Source: Anaerolineae bacterium (lineage in GTDB: Bacteria > Chloroflexota > Anaerolineae > Anaerolineales > Villigracilaceae). Taken from it: a DNA stretch of 36,826 nt. The notes beneath the pieces were generated by a model. That model did not search any database, was not told the origin of the DNA, and was given only the letters and a program-made list of their open reading frames with translations. Below are positions 1-7,185 of this stretch, piece after piece; the first letter of the stretch is position 1; the number at the start of each line of letters is the position of its first letter. The stretch spans positions 1-36,826 of the forward strand of contig JAFLCE010000038.1 of the NCBI GenBank assembly GCA_017303655.1. Reading direction: 5' to 3'. The position numbers and the translations under genes were made by a program.

Positions 1-112
1 TCGCAACTTCTCTGTCGAAACTGGGGTCGAATGCGCGATAGACAGTTGCCATACCGCCGCGTCCCAGTTCTGATTTTATGATGTAGCGTCCGATCTGTTC
101 AGGAATAGCCAT
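1..112 (-). CDS. Serine/threonine protein kinase, N-terminus only (runs off window)
   Basis: Only the first 37 codons are in the window, read on the minus strand from an ATG at 112. They begin [20 protein letters not shown] and continue with M-A-T-V-Y-R-A-F-D. This is the first strand and glycine-rich ATP-binding loop (G-R-G-G-M-A-T-V) of bacterial Hanks-type Ser/Thr kinases, in the phrasing typical of PknB-like enzymes. The catalytic lobe and any sensor domain lie outside the window. It follows the HTH gene after about 116 bp on the same strand, so co-transcription is possible but not shown. Confidence 0.85.
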   Translation of the reverse strand, partial: MAIPEQIGRYIIKSELGRGGMATVYRAFDPSFDREVA

Positions 113-125
113 TTGCCAAGTATAA

Positions 126-182
126 ACCGCCTAAAACATAGACGCAAGCGATTTTATGTTTTTGGAATGGTGAGTTAGGCGG
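126..182. repeat. Nested inverted repeat between HTH gene and kinase
   Basis: An outer pair ACCGCCTA (126-133) and TAGGCGG (176-182) encloses an inner pair AAAACATA (133-140) and TATGTTTT (155-162). The arms are unevenly spaced and there is no clear T-tract, so it is at best a weak terminator or processing hairpin. The rest of the 113-228 gap shows nothing recognisable. Confidence 0.35.
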
Positions 183-228
183 GGTTGCCCCACACGATTA
201 AACGATTTTTCCCCGCTCGTTTGCACAA

Positions 229-855
229 TTAGTGATTTGCAGTTTCCAACTTGCGATAGGTTTCCAACAAACTGATGAGGATATCATCTGTGAATGTGTA
301 AATGCGAGTGTACATCTCGGTGGCGCGTCTGGCTGGAATGTTCGCTTCGTTATAGACCTTGACGACCGACTCGACCAAGGTATCTCGAAAGAACAGAAAC
401 GCCTTCGCCGCGTCCACATAGCTTAGCTTGTAACGCCGTGCGCGCGAGGCATACTCGTAGCCAATGGCATAGGCTTCTGTGGCAGCTTCGCGTCCATTAG
501 TGGCGGCGTAGGTCATCAACCCATGGAATAACGAACGCGCACTCAGACGATATTGCGCCCGCGCCTCCTCATCTAATTTTTGATACCATGCCTCTTCTTG
601 AAGACGTCCTTCGGAGATCTGCATGCGGACGTTCTTGACGATCTCCTGCATCATGCCTTCAGGCTCAAGCGCATCTTCTCTGGGCTTTGAATTGGATTCT
701 GACCATAAGAGGATTTCCCCACGCTTATAGCGGCGATGCCCGCCCTGCGTCTTGTGGACCGGCAGAATGCCCTTATCGGACCAAAGCCGCACCGTGCTGG
801 GATGTACTCCCAGCATGTTTGCTGCGTCTCTGAGGGAAAGCCATTCGTCGGTCAT
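229..855 (-). CDS. HTH transcriptional regulator (MerR/excisionase-type N-terminus) with uncharacterised helical C-domain
   Basis: A 208-residue protein. Residues about 8-50 form a MerR/excisionase-like helix-turn-helix: LRDAANMLGVHPSTVRLWSD, then a G-I-L-P-V turn and a G-G-H-R-R-Y wing. This is the form found in BldC-like and SinR-unrelated 'helix-turn-helix domain' proteins. The remaining ~150 residues are charged and helical, with no metal-ligand cluster or enzyme motif; they could be a sensory or oligomerisation domain, and I do not recognise the family. The gene starts 35 nt downstream of the MFS transporter stop on the same strand, so they probably form one unit and it may regulate that transporter. 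The ATG at 855 has no strong ribosome binding site. Confidence 0.8.
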   Translation of the reverse strand: MTDEWLSLRDAANMLGVHPSTVRLWSDKGILPVHKTQGGHRRYKRGEILLWSESNSKPREDALEPEGMMQEIVKNVRMQISEGRLQEEAWYQKLDEEARAQYRLSARSLFHGLMTYAATNGREAATEAYAIGYEYASRARRYKLSYVDAAKAFLFFRDTLVESVVKVYNEANIPARRATEMYTRIYTFTDDILISLLETYRKLETANH

Positions 856-890
856 GATTTTTTCTGGATCCCAGCAGTTCTACTTCGGAA

Positions 891-2198
891 TTATTCCGCC
901 GCCAGGGCAACTTTATCGGCGAACTCTGGCTCATGTGCCTTCTTTTGAAATGCGCCGACATCAATACGATATAGCATGATGGCAGCGATGAATAGCATTA
1001 ACGCTTCGATGCCGAAAACCACCAGATAGCCGTTCAACGCGTTGCCCGTGATCTGAGTGGCAACATCGGCAATGACGCCAGCCATAAGCAAGCCGACCAG
1101 GCGCGAAAGTCCGTTTGAGAAGCCCCAAGCACCAATGTATAAGCCGACCTTCTCTGGTACGGTCAGGTCGAACATGAGGGAGAGATTGGCGATGGTGGAG
1201 AGTCCGGTGCCGAATCCGAGTAGGATGATGCCGACATAAAAAACCGTTAGGCTCCCTGTTAGCCCGCTGACGACGATGATGATGAAACCGATCAATGCGC
1301 CTAGGTTGCCCGTCTGGGCGACATATTTCTTTTTGACACGTCCTTCGATCAAGCCAGCCATGATAAAGGCGAGTAGAGTGAAACCACTGCTGATGGACAC
1401 GATGCGCGAAGTCTGCTCTAGAGTCATGCCGAAGGCTTGTGCGCCAAAGGGCTCGAGCAGTACGTCCTGACTCAAGATGGCAGCGAGCAGCAGCAGGAGA
1501 TAGACGAAGAATAATTTTGCCACGGGGTTTTTGATGATGACGGCGGTCATTTGTTTGACGGTGTAAGTTTCGGAGCGCGGACTTAAGTCCGCGCTTCGGC
1601 TAAAGCGTGGTTCAAGCCTGAAGAGACCGACCAAGCCCAAAGTCAGAGCTGATGCGGCTACGATGATGAACGCGCGCTGTAATAGTTCAGGCTCATACGT
1701 CTTGACCATGCCGCTCAGGATGATCCCTGTCACGATCAAACCGATGACCATGAGCGTGAACATGGTTGCCAGGGTTTTCCCGCGCCCCTTTTCGCCGGAG
1801 AGTTCGGAAGCGAGTGAAAAGTAGGAGACGGCGGAGAGGTTGTAGCCCATGCCCCACATTCCGAAGGCAAGGATGCCGACGATGACTCCGAGCGTGAAGT
1901 TCTCTGTGAACAGCACTGCAATCTGCGGCGAGACTGCCATGCCCAGGACACACAGGATCAGACCGACGAGAATATATGGCGTGCGGCGATAGCCTGCGAT
2001 TGGATGACGGTCTGAGAATGACCCGATGGCAACCTGGATCGGCGCGAGCAAATAGGGGAAGATGGCGAGGATCGTGAAGAGGGTCTTGGAGATACCGAGG
2101 TCATTGATCATGACACGGTTGAGTGTGCTGTTGATGGGCACGAGGGTCATGGCGACGGCGGTGTGAATGAGAGCGAGTTGAAGGCGTTTGATATGCAT
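891..2198 (-). CDS. PucC/BCD-family MFS transporter (tetrapyrrole-type)
   Basis: A 435-residue, very hydrophobic protein of about twelve membrane segments. Its N-terminal third matches the PucC/LhaA (bacteriochlorophyll delivery, BCD) branch of the major facilitator superfamily: S-T-L-N-R-V-M-I-N-D-L-G-I after helix 1, L-L-A-P-I-Q-V-A-I-G-S-F-S-D-R-H between helices 2 and 3, and a following G-Y-R-R-T-P-Y-I. In phototrophs these proteins act in light-harvesting complex assembly, presumably by moving bacteriochlorophyll. No photosynthesis gene is visible here. The neighbour upstream is a HutX/ChuX-like haem protein, which suggests (inference) haem or another tetrapyrrole as substrate. The start at 2198 is supported by homology to the family's N-terminus rather than by a good ribosome binding site. 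Confidence 0.85.
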   Translation of the reverse strand: MHIKRLQLALIHTAVAMTLVPINSTLNRVMINDLGISKTLFTILAIFPYLLAPIQVAIGSFSDRHPIAGYRRTPYILVGLILCVLGMAVSPQIAVLFTENFTLGVIVGILAFGMWGMGYNLSAVSYFSLASELSGEKGRGKTLATMFTLMVIGLIVTGIILSGMVKTYEPELLQRAFIIVAASALTLGLVGLFRLEPRFSRSADLSPRSETYTVKQMTAVIIKNPVAKLFFVYLLLLLAAILSQDVLLEPFGAQAFGMTLEQTSRIVSISSGFTLLAFIMAGLIEGRVKKKYVAQTGNLGALIGFIIIVVSGLTGSLTVFYVGIILLGFGTGLSTIANLSLMFDLTVPEKVGLYIGAWGFSNGLSRLVGLLMAGVIADVATQITGNALNGYLVVFGIEALMLFIAAIMLYRIDVGAFQKKAHEPEFADKVALAAE

Positions 2199-2300
2199 GG
2201 TTGGTGAGGTAGTCTCGTTGTTCGTTGGCTTGATAGTTGATCAATTAAACGAAGTAAGGGCGTTTTGTGCGCCCTCACCTCGGTTTGTTATTGTAGGCGT

Positions 2301-2337
2301 AAATTTCTATAGGACTATGTAGATTTATATAGAATTT
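2301..2337. promoter_or_regulatory. Inverted repeat upstream of the PucC-like transporter gene
   Basis: TTCTATA (2305-2311) and TATAGAA (2328-2334) are inverted around 16 nt, and the symmetry extends into AAATT/AATTT flanks with a one-base bulge. It lies about 100 bp upstream of the transporter start in a very A+T-rich stretch, so a promoter with a regulator site is plausible. The MerR-like protein of the same unit is a candidate binder. Nothing identifies the exact promoter elements. Confidence 0.35.
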
Positions 2338-2364
2338 TACTAGAGTTTTGTGAGGGCAAACTAC

Positions 2365-2904
2365 TTACTCGGTAAATTTTTGGATGAACTCGCTGTATTT
2401 TTCAACTAGTTCGGGAGCAGGTTCTTTCCCACCAAAGTTGAGGAAGACTTTGAAAGCGGCATTTCCGCGGCGGTCGAAGAATTGAAAGGACAGCGATTCG
2501 TGTTTGTCGAGGTGACTGGGCTTGCGGAATGCGAAGACGGAATCCAGTTCCCAGCCGCGGATGTGCATATCAAGCGACTTGCTGCGGACATTTAGGAAGC
2601 CATGTGTGTTGTTGAAGCCGCCAAATTGACCGAAGGATTCAATGGTGGTCGCGCCGTTCGAGACGATGACGGTCACATCGCCGAGTTCCTCAAAGGCGCG
2701 GATGAGTTCCTCCCAACGTGAGAAATTGAGTTTGTGGGCGGTGTCGCCTTCCAAAGCGCGGATGATCTCCACTTCTGGGATCTGCAACTGATGCGCGAGC
2801 ATGAGTGTCATCTGCGAGCGATCTTGATTGAAAGCGTGCCGGATGGCGTTCTGGCGCTCCACCTTGGTCATTTCGGGGCTGAGGGTAATATCGGTTTGAA
2901 ACAT
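2365..2904 (-). CDS. hutX: HutX/ChuX-family haem utilisation protein
   Basis: A 179-residue soluble protein of the ChuX/HutX family (cytoplasmic haem-binding or carrier proteins, related to one half of HemS/ChuS). The fold signature is visible: a short helical N-terminus (residues about 10-50), a strand with V-T-V-I-V-S-N-G-A, a G-F-N-N-T-H-G-F-L segment, then the typical D-S-V-F-A-F-R-K-P, S-L-S-F-Q-F-F-D-R-R-G-N-A-A-F-K-V-F-L. Length fits HutX (about 165-180). The ATG at 2904 has an AGGAG nine bases upstream. It sits between the iron ABC operon and a PucC-like transporter and shares promoter elements with the iron operon, consistent with iron-responsive haem trafficking. Whether it carries, stores or degrades haem cannot be told from sequence. 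Confidence 0.85.
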   Translation of the reverse strand: MFQTDITLSPEMTKVERQNAIRHAFNQDRSQMTLMLAHQLQIPEVEIIRALEGDTAHKLNFSRWEELIRAFEELGDVTVIVSNGATTIESFGQFGGFNNTHGFLNVRSKSLDMHIRGWELDSVFAFRKPSHLDKHESLSFQFFDRRGNAAFKVFLNFGGKEPAPELVEKYSEFIQKFTE

Positions 2905-2931
2905 AGCTGCATTCTCCTGGTTTCTGAAATT

Positions 2932-2946
2932 GGATAATGTTTATCC
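2932..2946. promoter_or_regulatory. Palindrome GGATAA-N3-TTATCC in the hutX leader
   Basis: GGATAATGTTTATCC is a perfect 6-bp dyad around three bases. It lies 28 nt upstream of the hutX start codon and just downstream of the proposed -10 box, a typical repressor position. A related 15-mer (11 of 15 identical) is at the equivalent place before fbpA. The GATAAT/TTATC halves recall Fur-type sites, but DtxR-family binding is equally possible. Confidence 0.5.
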
Positions 2947-2962
2947 TGTTTGAGTGAGGCGC

Positions 2963-2991
2963 AGTATAGTCATTTGCCCAATAGGAATCCA
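2963..2991 (-). promoter_or_regulatory. Promoter of hutX
   Basis: On the minus strand: TGGATT (2991-2986), a 17-nt spacer, then TATACT (2968-2963) followed by GCGCC. The same arrangement, with TAGATT and TATACT followed by ACGCC, precedes fbpA. The -10 matches the sigma-70 consensus in five of six positions; the -35 is poor, consistent with dependence on another factor. Confidence 0.55.
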
Positions 2992-3056
2992 GATAGGTGG
3001 ATGAAGATAAGTTTCTGCTCAGTAAAAATTATTGTTCAATCAGGGTGCAATTATGA

Positions 3057-3077
3057 TTTCAACCCAGTTGATGATTT
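3057..3077. promoter_or_regulatory. Upstream element shared by hutX and the fbpA-dtxR intergenic region
   Basis: This 21-bp stretch (core TTCAACCCAGTTGA) matches 7148-7168 at 19 of 21 positions. In the other copy the core is the dyad TTCAACC-C-GGTTGAA. Here the dyad is imperfect. It lies about 150 nt upstream of the hutX start and abuts the T-tract of the iron operon's terminator. A conserved regulator site is the simplest reading. Confidence 0.55.
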
Positions 3078-3115
3078 AAAAAAACAGAGGCGCAGATTTT
3101 TTCTCTGCGCCTCTG
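3078..3115 (-). terminator. Intrinsic terminator of the iron ABC operon
   Basis: Read on the minus strand: CAGAGGCGCAGA, a seven-base loop, TCTGCGCCTCTG, then seven T. The 12-bp stem is perfect and GC-rich. It lies 24 nt beyond the ATPase stop codon, so it should end the fbpA-fbpB-fbpC transcript and separate it from hutX. Confidence 0.88.
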
Positions 3116-3138
3116 CAGTGAGATGGATGAGGGTATGT

Positions 3139-4179
3139 TTATTTCGTGAACACGGTCAATGAATGTTCGGCGCTGACATACGCTTGTACGCGTGTGCCCA
3201 CAGCCAGGACGTTCGTATGCGGATTGATGGCATGGATGACCTGTCCCGTATCAAGGCGCAGACGGTAGAGGTTGAATGCGCCGCGAAAGAATCGGTCAAT
3301 GATGAGTGCATTGCCCGAACCATCTACATGAAAGTCAATGTCATCGGCACGGACGGCGATCTCAACCGAGGTTGAGATGGGCAACTCCACAATTTGTGGG
3401 ACGAGCCCAATGGCGGTTTGAATGCCGTCACGTTTGACAGTCCCTTTGAGGAAATCGCTATCGCCCATAAACTCAGCTACGAAACGCGTATTCGATTCGT
3501 GAAAAATTTCTTCCGGCGTGCCGATCTGTTCCAACGTGCCTTTTTGCAGCACGGCGAGTCTATCCCCCATGTAAAGCGCTTCTTCCTGGTCATGCGTTAC
3601 AAAGATGACTGTGGCTTGCATCGATTTGAGAATGCCGCGCACATGCTCGCGTACACCAGCACGTAAGTCTGCATCAAGACTGCTGAAGGGTTCATCCATC
3701 AGTACGAGCACAGGGCGTGGAGCCAAGGCGCGTGCCAACGCCACACGTTGACGTTCACCTCCAGAGAGTTCATGCGGATATCGTTTTGAATGCGAGAGCA
3801 ACCCCACCATATGCAACATCTCGCCAACCACAGTGCGGACATCTGCTTGACTCTTGTTTCGCAGACCGAATGCGACGTTGTCGAAAACGGTTAGATGCGG
3901 GAACAAGGCATGATCTTGAAAGACCATGCCAACTCCGCGTTGTTCGGGCGGGATGAAAACCGCCTCAGACGCGACCAGAACCTGATTCAGCTTGATCGAG
4001 CCTTTATCTGGCCGCTCAAGCCCGGCGATGAGTCGAAGCGTGGTCGTCTTCCCGCATCCGCTGGGACCGACCAGTGCGAGGATTTCGTTGTCGCTGAGTT
4101 CAAATGAAATATCGTTCACAGCCGACTGCTGCGTGCCGGGAAATTTTTTGACGAGGTTTTGAACGAGAAGTTTGGTCAT
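3139..4179 (-). CDS. fbpC: Iron(III) ABC transporter, ATP-binding protein (FbpC-like)
   Basis: A 346-residue ATPase powering uptake through the adjoining permease. It shows Walker A GPSGCGKT (about residues 38-45), the ABC signature L-S-G-G-E-R-Q-R-V-A (about 138-147), Walker B V-L-V-L-M-D-E-P, and a D-loop S-S-L-D. After about residue 240 there is a C-terminal extension with a TOBE-like fold typical of FbpC/PotA-type importers. I place the start at the ATG at 4179, which overlaps the permease stop as ATGA. The longer in-frame opening to 4293 lies inside the permease gene and has no ABC homology. It is last in the operon, followed by a strong terminator. Iron specificity is inferred from the binding protein. 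Confidence 0.92.
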   Translation of the reverse strand: MTKLLVQNLVKKFPGTQQSAVNDISFELSDNEILALVGPSGCGKTTTLRLIAGLERPDKGSIKLNQVLVASEAVFIPPEQRGVGMVFQDHALFPHLTVFDNVAFGLRNKSQADVRTVVGEMLHMVGLLSHSKRYPHELSGGERQRVALARALAPRPVLVLMDEPFSSLDADLRAGVREHVRGILKSMQATVIFVTHDQEEALYMGDRLAVLQKGTLEQIGTPEEIFHESNTRFVAEFMGDSDFLKGTVKRDGIQTAIGLVPQIVELPISTSVEIAVRADDIDFHVDGSGNALIIDRFFRGAFNLYRLRLDTGQVIHAINPHTNVLAVGTRVQAYVSAEHSLTVFTK

Positions 4180-5810
4180 TTGAAGATCTGTTCTCTGCGT
4201 AAGAGGAAGGATAATGGCAAAGCGGAAACAAGCACGAGCAATAAGGCGGCTGGCGCGGCTTGGAAGTAAAAGCCTTCCCCTGCCCAGACCCACACGCGGA
4301 CGGCAAGTGTATCAAAGCCAGCCGGGCGCAACAATAATGTAGCAGGTAATTCTTTGAGGGAGGTTAAGAATACCAAGGATCCGCCTGCAAGCAGACCAGG
4401 AAGAATTAACGGAAGAGTCACCTGAATGAGCGTTTGTAATGAAGTCCGCCCCATCACACGCGAGGCTTCTTCAAGCGACGGCGAAAGCTGCTTCAACGCG
4501 GACTCGCTTGCGCGCACGGCTTGCGGCATATGCCGTAATATGTAGGCGATCACCACTATGAACGGGGTTGCATATAAAAATGGAAGGAAGCGATTCACCA
4601 GTAGGACAAGGCTTAACGCGATTACAACGCCGGGAATGGCATACCCCACCTGACAGACGCGCGAGATAAATGCCGAGAGGCGATTCGGATAACGCACGGC
4701 TAATAACCCGACCGGCAGTGAGAGGATGACTGCAATGACCGCAGCAGCAGAGGAACTCCACAGGCTGTTCCAAACGTAGGTGCCGAATCCTTGTGAGCCG
4801 GTATGGAAGAGCATTGCCATCGTTTCAGGGTCGAGGAAGGCTTGAATGCTCCAGACGAGTAAAACGCCAACGGGTAAGAGCAAACTCGCTGAGACAACGC
4901 CGAATACTAACAAGAATGCCGGAATACGCCATTTGCCCAATGGCATCATGGGAGCAGGACGCCAGTTGCTTTCCATTTGAGTGAAGCGCGCACGTCCCTG
5001 TAATTGCAATTCGCTCCACAGAATGCCAATGGCTAAAGCGACGAGAATGCCGCTTAGAACCGAAGCCGCCGAACGGTCATAGCGCCCCGAGAGTTGCACG
5101 AAGATTGCAGAGGAAAATGTCTCATAACGGAGTAAAGCCACGGTTCCATACTCTGCCAGAATATCTAATGCCACAAGCAACGCACCAGCAGTTAATCCAG
5201 GGCGGAGTGCAGGCAATGTCACTTGAAAGATCGTCTGAATGGGCGTGCGACCAAAGACACGCGAGGCTTCTTCAAGCGAGGCATGCAAAGTCCGAAATGC
5301 CGCTCCGCTTAGAAGATACACATACGGATACATAAACAACGTGAGAACGAATGCGGCACCCCAAAACCCAAGCGGGCTGGGAGTCAGCACTGGCTGACCG
5401 AAAAGATTCTCGAGCAGTTGTGGGATCACCCCGCCGCGCGGACGAAGCAATGCCAGATGCACAATGCCGCCGATATACGCAGGTATGGCAAGTGGCATGG
5501 CTAACATCCAGCGGAATATTTTTTTGCCGGGCAGGTCGGTGCGTTCGGTCAGAAATGCCATCGTCACGCCGGTGACTAAGGCACCGCTCGTGACAGCAAT
5601 GACCAACGCCAGCGTGTTGCCGAATAACTTCCAAATGCGTTCCTGAAATAATCTCTGCCAGGCTTCCGGCTCAGCACTCAGGGCGCGGATAAAAATATAG
5701 ATCAGCGGTATGGCTACAAATAAAGCCACCAAGCCCGCGGCAAGTGCAAGCCGCGGGCTGATTCGTGAACGTATCTTTTGGTAGGTAAGTTTCGTGCGAG
5801 TTAATTCCAT
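4176..5810 (-). CDS. fbpB: Iron(III) ABC transporter, fused two-domain permease (FbpB-like)
   Basis: A 544-residue inner-membrane protein with about twelve transmembrane segments. Two BPD-type permease halves are fused: each carries an EAA loop, visible as L-E-E-A-S-R-V-F-G-R-T-P in the first half and L-E-E-A-S-R-V-M-G-R-T-S in the second. That duplicated layout is characteristic of FbpB/thiamine-type permeases. The N-terminus is short and basic before the first membrane segment. The stop codon overlaps the ATPase start by four bases (ATGA), implying translational coupling. A hairpin made of 9-nt units separates it from the binding-protein gene. No clear Shine-Dalgarno precedes the ATG at 5810. 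Confidence 0.92.
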   Translation of the reverse strand: MELTRTKLTYQKIRSRISPRLALAAGLVALFVAIPLIYIFIRALSAEPEAWQRLFQERIWKLFGNTLALVIAVTSGALVTGVTMAFLTERTDLPGKKIFRWMLAMPLAIPAYIGGIVHLALLRPRGGVIPQLLENLFGQPVLTPSPLGFWGAAFVLTLFMYPYVYLLSGAAFRTLHASLEEASRVFGRTPIQTIFQVTLPALRPGLTAGALLVALDILAEYGTVALLRYETFSSAIFVQLSGRYDRSAASVLSGILVALAIGILWSELQLQGRARFTQMESNWRPAPMMPLGKWRIPAFLLVFGVVSASLLLPVGVLLVWSIQAFLDPETMAMLFHTGSQGFGTYVWNSLWSSSAAAVIAVILSLPVGLLAVRYPNRLSAFISRVCQVGYAIPGVVIALSLVLLVNRFLPFLYATPFIVVIAYILRHMPQAVRASESALKQLSPSLEEASRVMGRTSLQTLIQVTLPLILPGLLAGGSLVFLTSLKELPATLLLRPAGFDTLAVRVWVWAGEGFYFQAAPAALLLVLVSALPLSFLLRREQIFK

Positions 5811-5863
5811 TGGGCGTTAGCGCACCATTTTAGCAGGGAAACCTGAGAAGATAAACTAATTTT

Positions 5864-5927
5864 GAACCGCCAAGCCCGCTAAGGGCGCTAAGAAAAAAAC
5901 TTTGCGTTCTTAGCGCCCTTAGCGGTT
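5864..5927. repeat. Inverted array of 9-nt units between fbpA and fbpB
   Basis: The left side consists of three 9-nt units, CGCCAAGCC, CGCTAAGGG and CGCTAAGAA. The right side (5907-5927) is their reverse complement. CCGCTAAGGGCGCTAAG (5876-5892) pairs perfectly over 17 bp with 5909-5925. On the transcribed minus strand it would fold between the binding-protein and permease cistrons, where it could stabilise or attenuate the message. No long T-tract follows. Confidence 0.75.
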
Positions 5928-5933
5928 AATGAA

Positions 5934-7007
5934 TTATGGCAGTCCCACGCGTTCGATCAGGTCGAACATCGCATCAAAATTCGCGGCGGCTTTCACCACA
6001 TCCACATCGGCGAGACGGAAATCATCCAAAGGCTGAACACCTTCTTTGATCGCCACACCCGCCAACAGCGGATATTCATAGTTCTGTTCCGCGAACAACT
6101 TCTGCCCTTCTTCCGAAACGAGGAAGTCCAAAAATGCTTGAGCTGCCGCTGGGTTCGATGCCCCATTCACCACAGCCGCAGCAGTCGCATTGGTGAACAA
6201 GCCAACCTGTCCTTCGCCCTGGTCGGGATAGACCACACCAACATTGCTGCCTTCTTCCAATTGCAAGTGATAATAATAGTGATTGACCAAACCGATCTTG
6301 AACTCACCTGCGCCGACAGCTTTACGCACATCGGTGTGACCGCCGAAGAAAGTCACTTCATTTGTGATCAGACCGTTGAGCCATTCTTCAATTGCTTCGT
6401 CGCCGAGCAATTGCTGCATCGCGGCAACTTGCGCCTGCATGCCGCCGTTGGTCGAGCCTGCAGCGGCGACCTGACCCTGCCACTTGGGATCAGTCAAATC
6501 GAAGATCGAGGCGGGCACTTCATCCTCAGCCACCAAATCTTTGTTGTAGATGATGACGCGCACGCGCTTGGTCAGCCCGGTCCACGCATTGCCTTCGCCG
6601 ATAAATTCAGCAGGGATATTCTCCACGCCCACCGGCGCATACTCCTGAAACACACCTTCCGCCACAAGCGACTGCACCGTGAGTAGCTCGGTCGTGATGA
6701 ACACATCCGCCTGCGGGTTGGATTTTTCTTCGATCAACGCATTCGCCAGTTCGCTGTTGCTGCCCGCCTTGAGCAAAACATTCAAATTCGGATACTTGGC
6801 TTTGAACGCATCGATGACCGGCTGGATGAGCGGTTCAGAACGACCGGAATAAATGACCAAGTCGCCGGACACTTCCGCTTCATTGCCTGTGCCAGTGCTG
6901 GGTGCTGCTTCGGTAGCTGCTTCTTCGCTGACAGTTTGTCCGCCACAGGCGCTGACGAACAGAGCCATCAGAAATAACAAAGTAAAAAGTTTCTTGCTGG
7001 TTTGCAT
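5934..7007 (-). CDS. fbpA: Iron(III) ABC transporter, substrate-binding lipoprotein (FbpA-like)
   Basis: A 357-residue lipoprotein. The signal peptide ends in the lipobox V-S-A-C, giving a lipidated Cys21, followed by a short Ala/Thr/Glu-rich linker. The mature domain begins L-V-I-Y-S-G-R-S-E, the usual start of ferric-binding proteins, and contains the D-V-F-I-T-T hinge region and an N-H-Y-Y-Y-H-L-Q segment near residue 240. Its adjacent tyrosines correspond to the Fe(III)-binding Tyr pair of FbpA. AAGGAG lies eleven bases before the ATG at 7007. It heads the fbpA-fbpB-fbpC unit and is divergent from a DtxR-family regulator, both pointing to iron control. Other metals handled by this family cannot be excluded. 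Confidence 0.92.
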   Translation of the reverse strand: MQTSKKLFTLLFLMALFVSACGGQTVSEEAATEAAPSTGTGNEAEVSGDLVIYSGRSEPLIQPVIDAFKAKYPNLNVLLKAGSNSELANALIEEKSNPQADVFITTELLTVQSLVAEGVFQEYAPVGVENIPAEFIGEGNAWTGLTKRVRVIIYNKDLVAEDEVPASIFDLTDPKWQGQVAAAGSTNGGMQAQVAAMQQLLGDEAIEEWLNGLITNEVTFFGGHTDVRKAVGAGEFKIGLVNHYYYHLQLEEGSNVGVVYPDQGEGQVGLFTNATAAAVVNGASNPAAAQAFLDFLVSEEGQKLFAEQNYEYPLLAGVAIKEGVQPLDDFRLADVDVVKAAANFDAMFDLIERVGLP

Positions 7008-7036
7008 CGTACAAAATCTCCTTAGTGTGATGTGGC

Positions 7037-7051
7037 GGATAAAGTTGATAG
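7037..7051. promoter_or_regulatory. GGATAA element in the fbpA leader
   Basis: GGATAAAGTTGATAG agrees with the perfect palindrome before hutX (GGATAATGTTTATCC) in 11 of 15 positions, and lies 29 nt from the fbpA start versus 27 nt for hutX. Only the left half keeps the dyad, so it is a weaker site if it is one. Confidence 0.35.
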
Positions 7052-7076
7052 TCTTTGTCTGCCATTAATGGGGCGT

Positions 7077-7105
7077 AGTATAATCACCGCGATTTGAATA
7101 ATCTA
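7077..7105 (-). promoter_or_regulatory. Promoter of fbpA
   Basis: On the minus strand: TAGATT (7105-7100), a 17-nt spacer, TATACT (7082-7077), then ACGCC. This duplicates the hutX promoter layout. On the plus strand a perfect TATAAT (7079-7084), with TTGTCT 18 nt upstream, overlaps it and could serve the divergent dtxR-like gene, so the two directions would compete. Confidence 0.55.
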
Positions 7106-7133
7106 GATATTTGTATTAAATTTTATCTATATC

Positions 7134-7168
7134 GGGTTGCAAAACGTTTTCAACCCGGTTGAAGATTT
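7134..7168. promoter_or_regulatory. Compound palindromic operator between fbpA and the DtxR-family gene
   Basis: Two overlapping dyads are visible. AAAACGTTTT (7141-7150) is flanked by GGGTTG and CAACCC with one bulged C. TTCAACC-C-GGTTGAA (7149-7163) is a 15-bp near-perfect palindrome. The 7148-7168 part recurs upstream of hutX (3057-3077). It lies directly before the regulator gene and upstream of the fbpA promoter, so autoregulation by the DtxR-like protein is the natural hypothesis. Confidence 0.6.
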
Positions 7169-7185
7169 TGGAGCACGAAACACGT

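Noticed and set aside
891-2198. PucC-like gene taken as proof of a phototroph
   Set aside because: The family alone is insufficient; no reaction-centre, antenna or bacteriochlorophyll synthesis gene is seen in the window.
4180-4293. N-terminal extension of the iron ABC ATPase
   Set aside because: It overlaps the permease coding sequence and lacks ABC similarity; ATG 4179 with ATGA coupling explains the gene better.
7159-7185. TTG start that would lengthen the DtxR-family protein
   Set aside because: It lies within the operator palindrome and the added residues precede the conserved family start; ATG 7186 is preferred.
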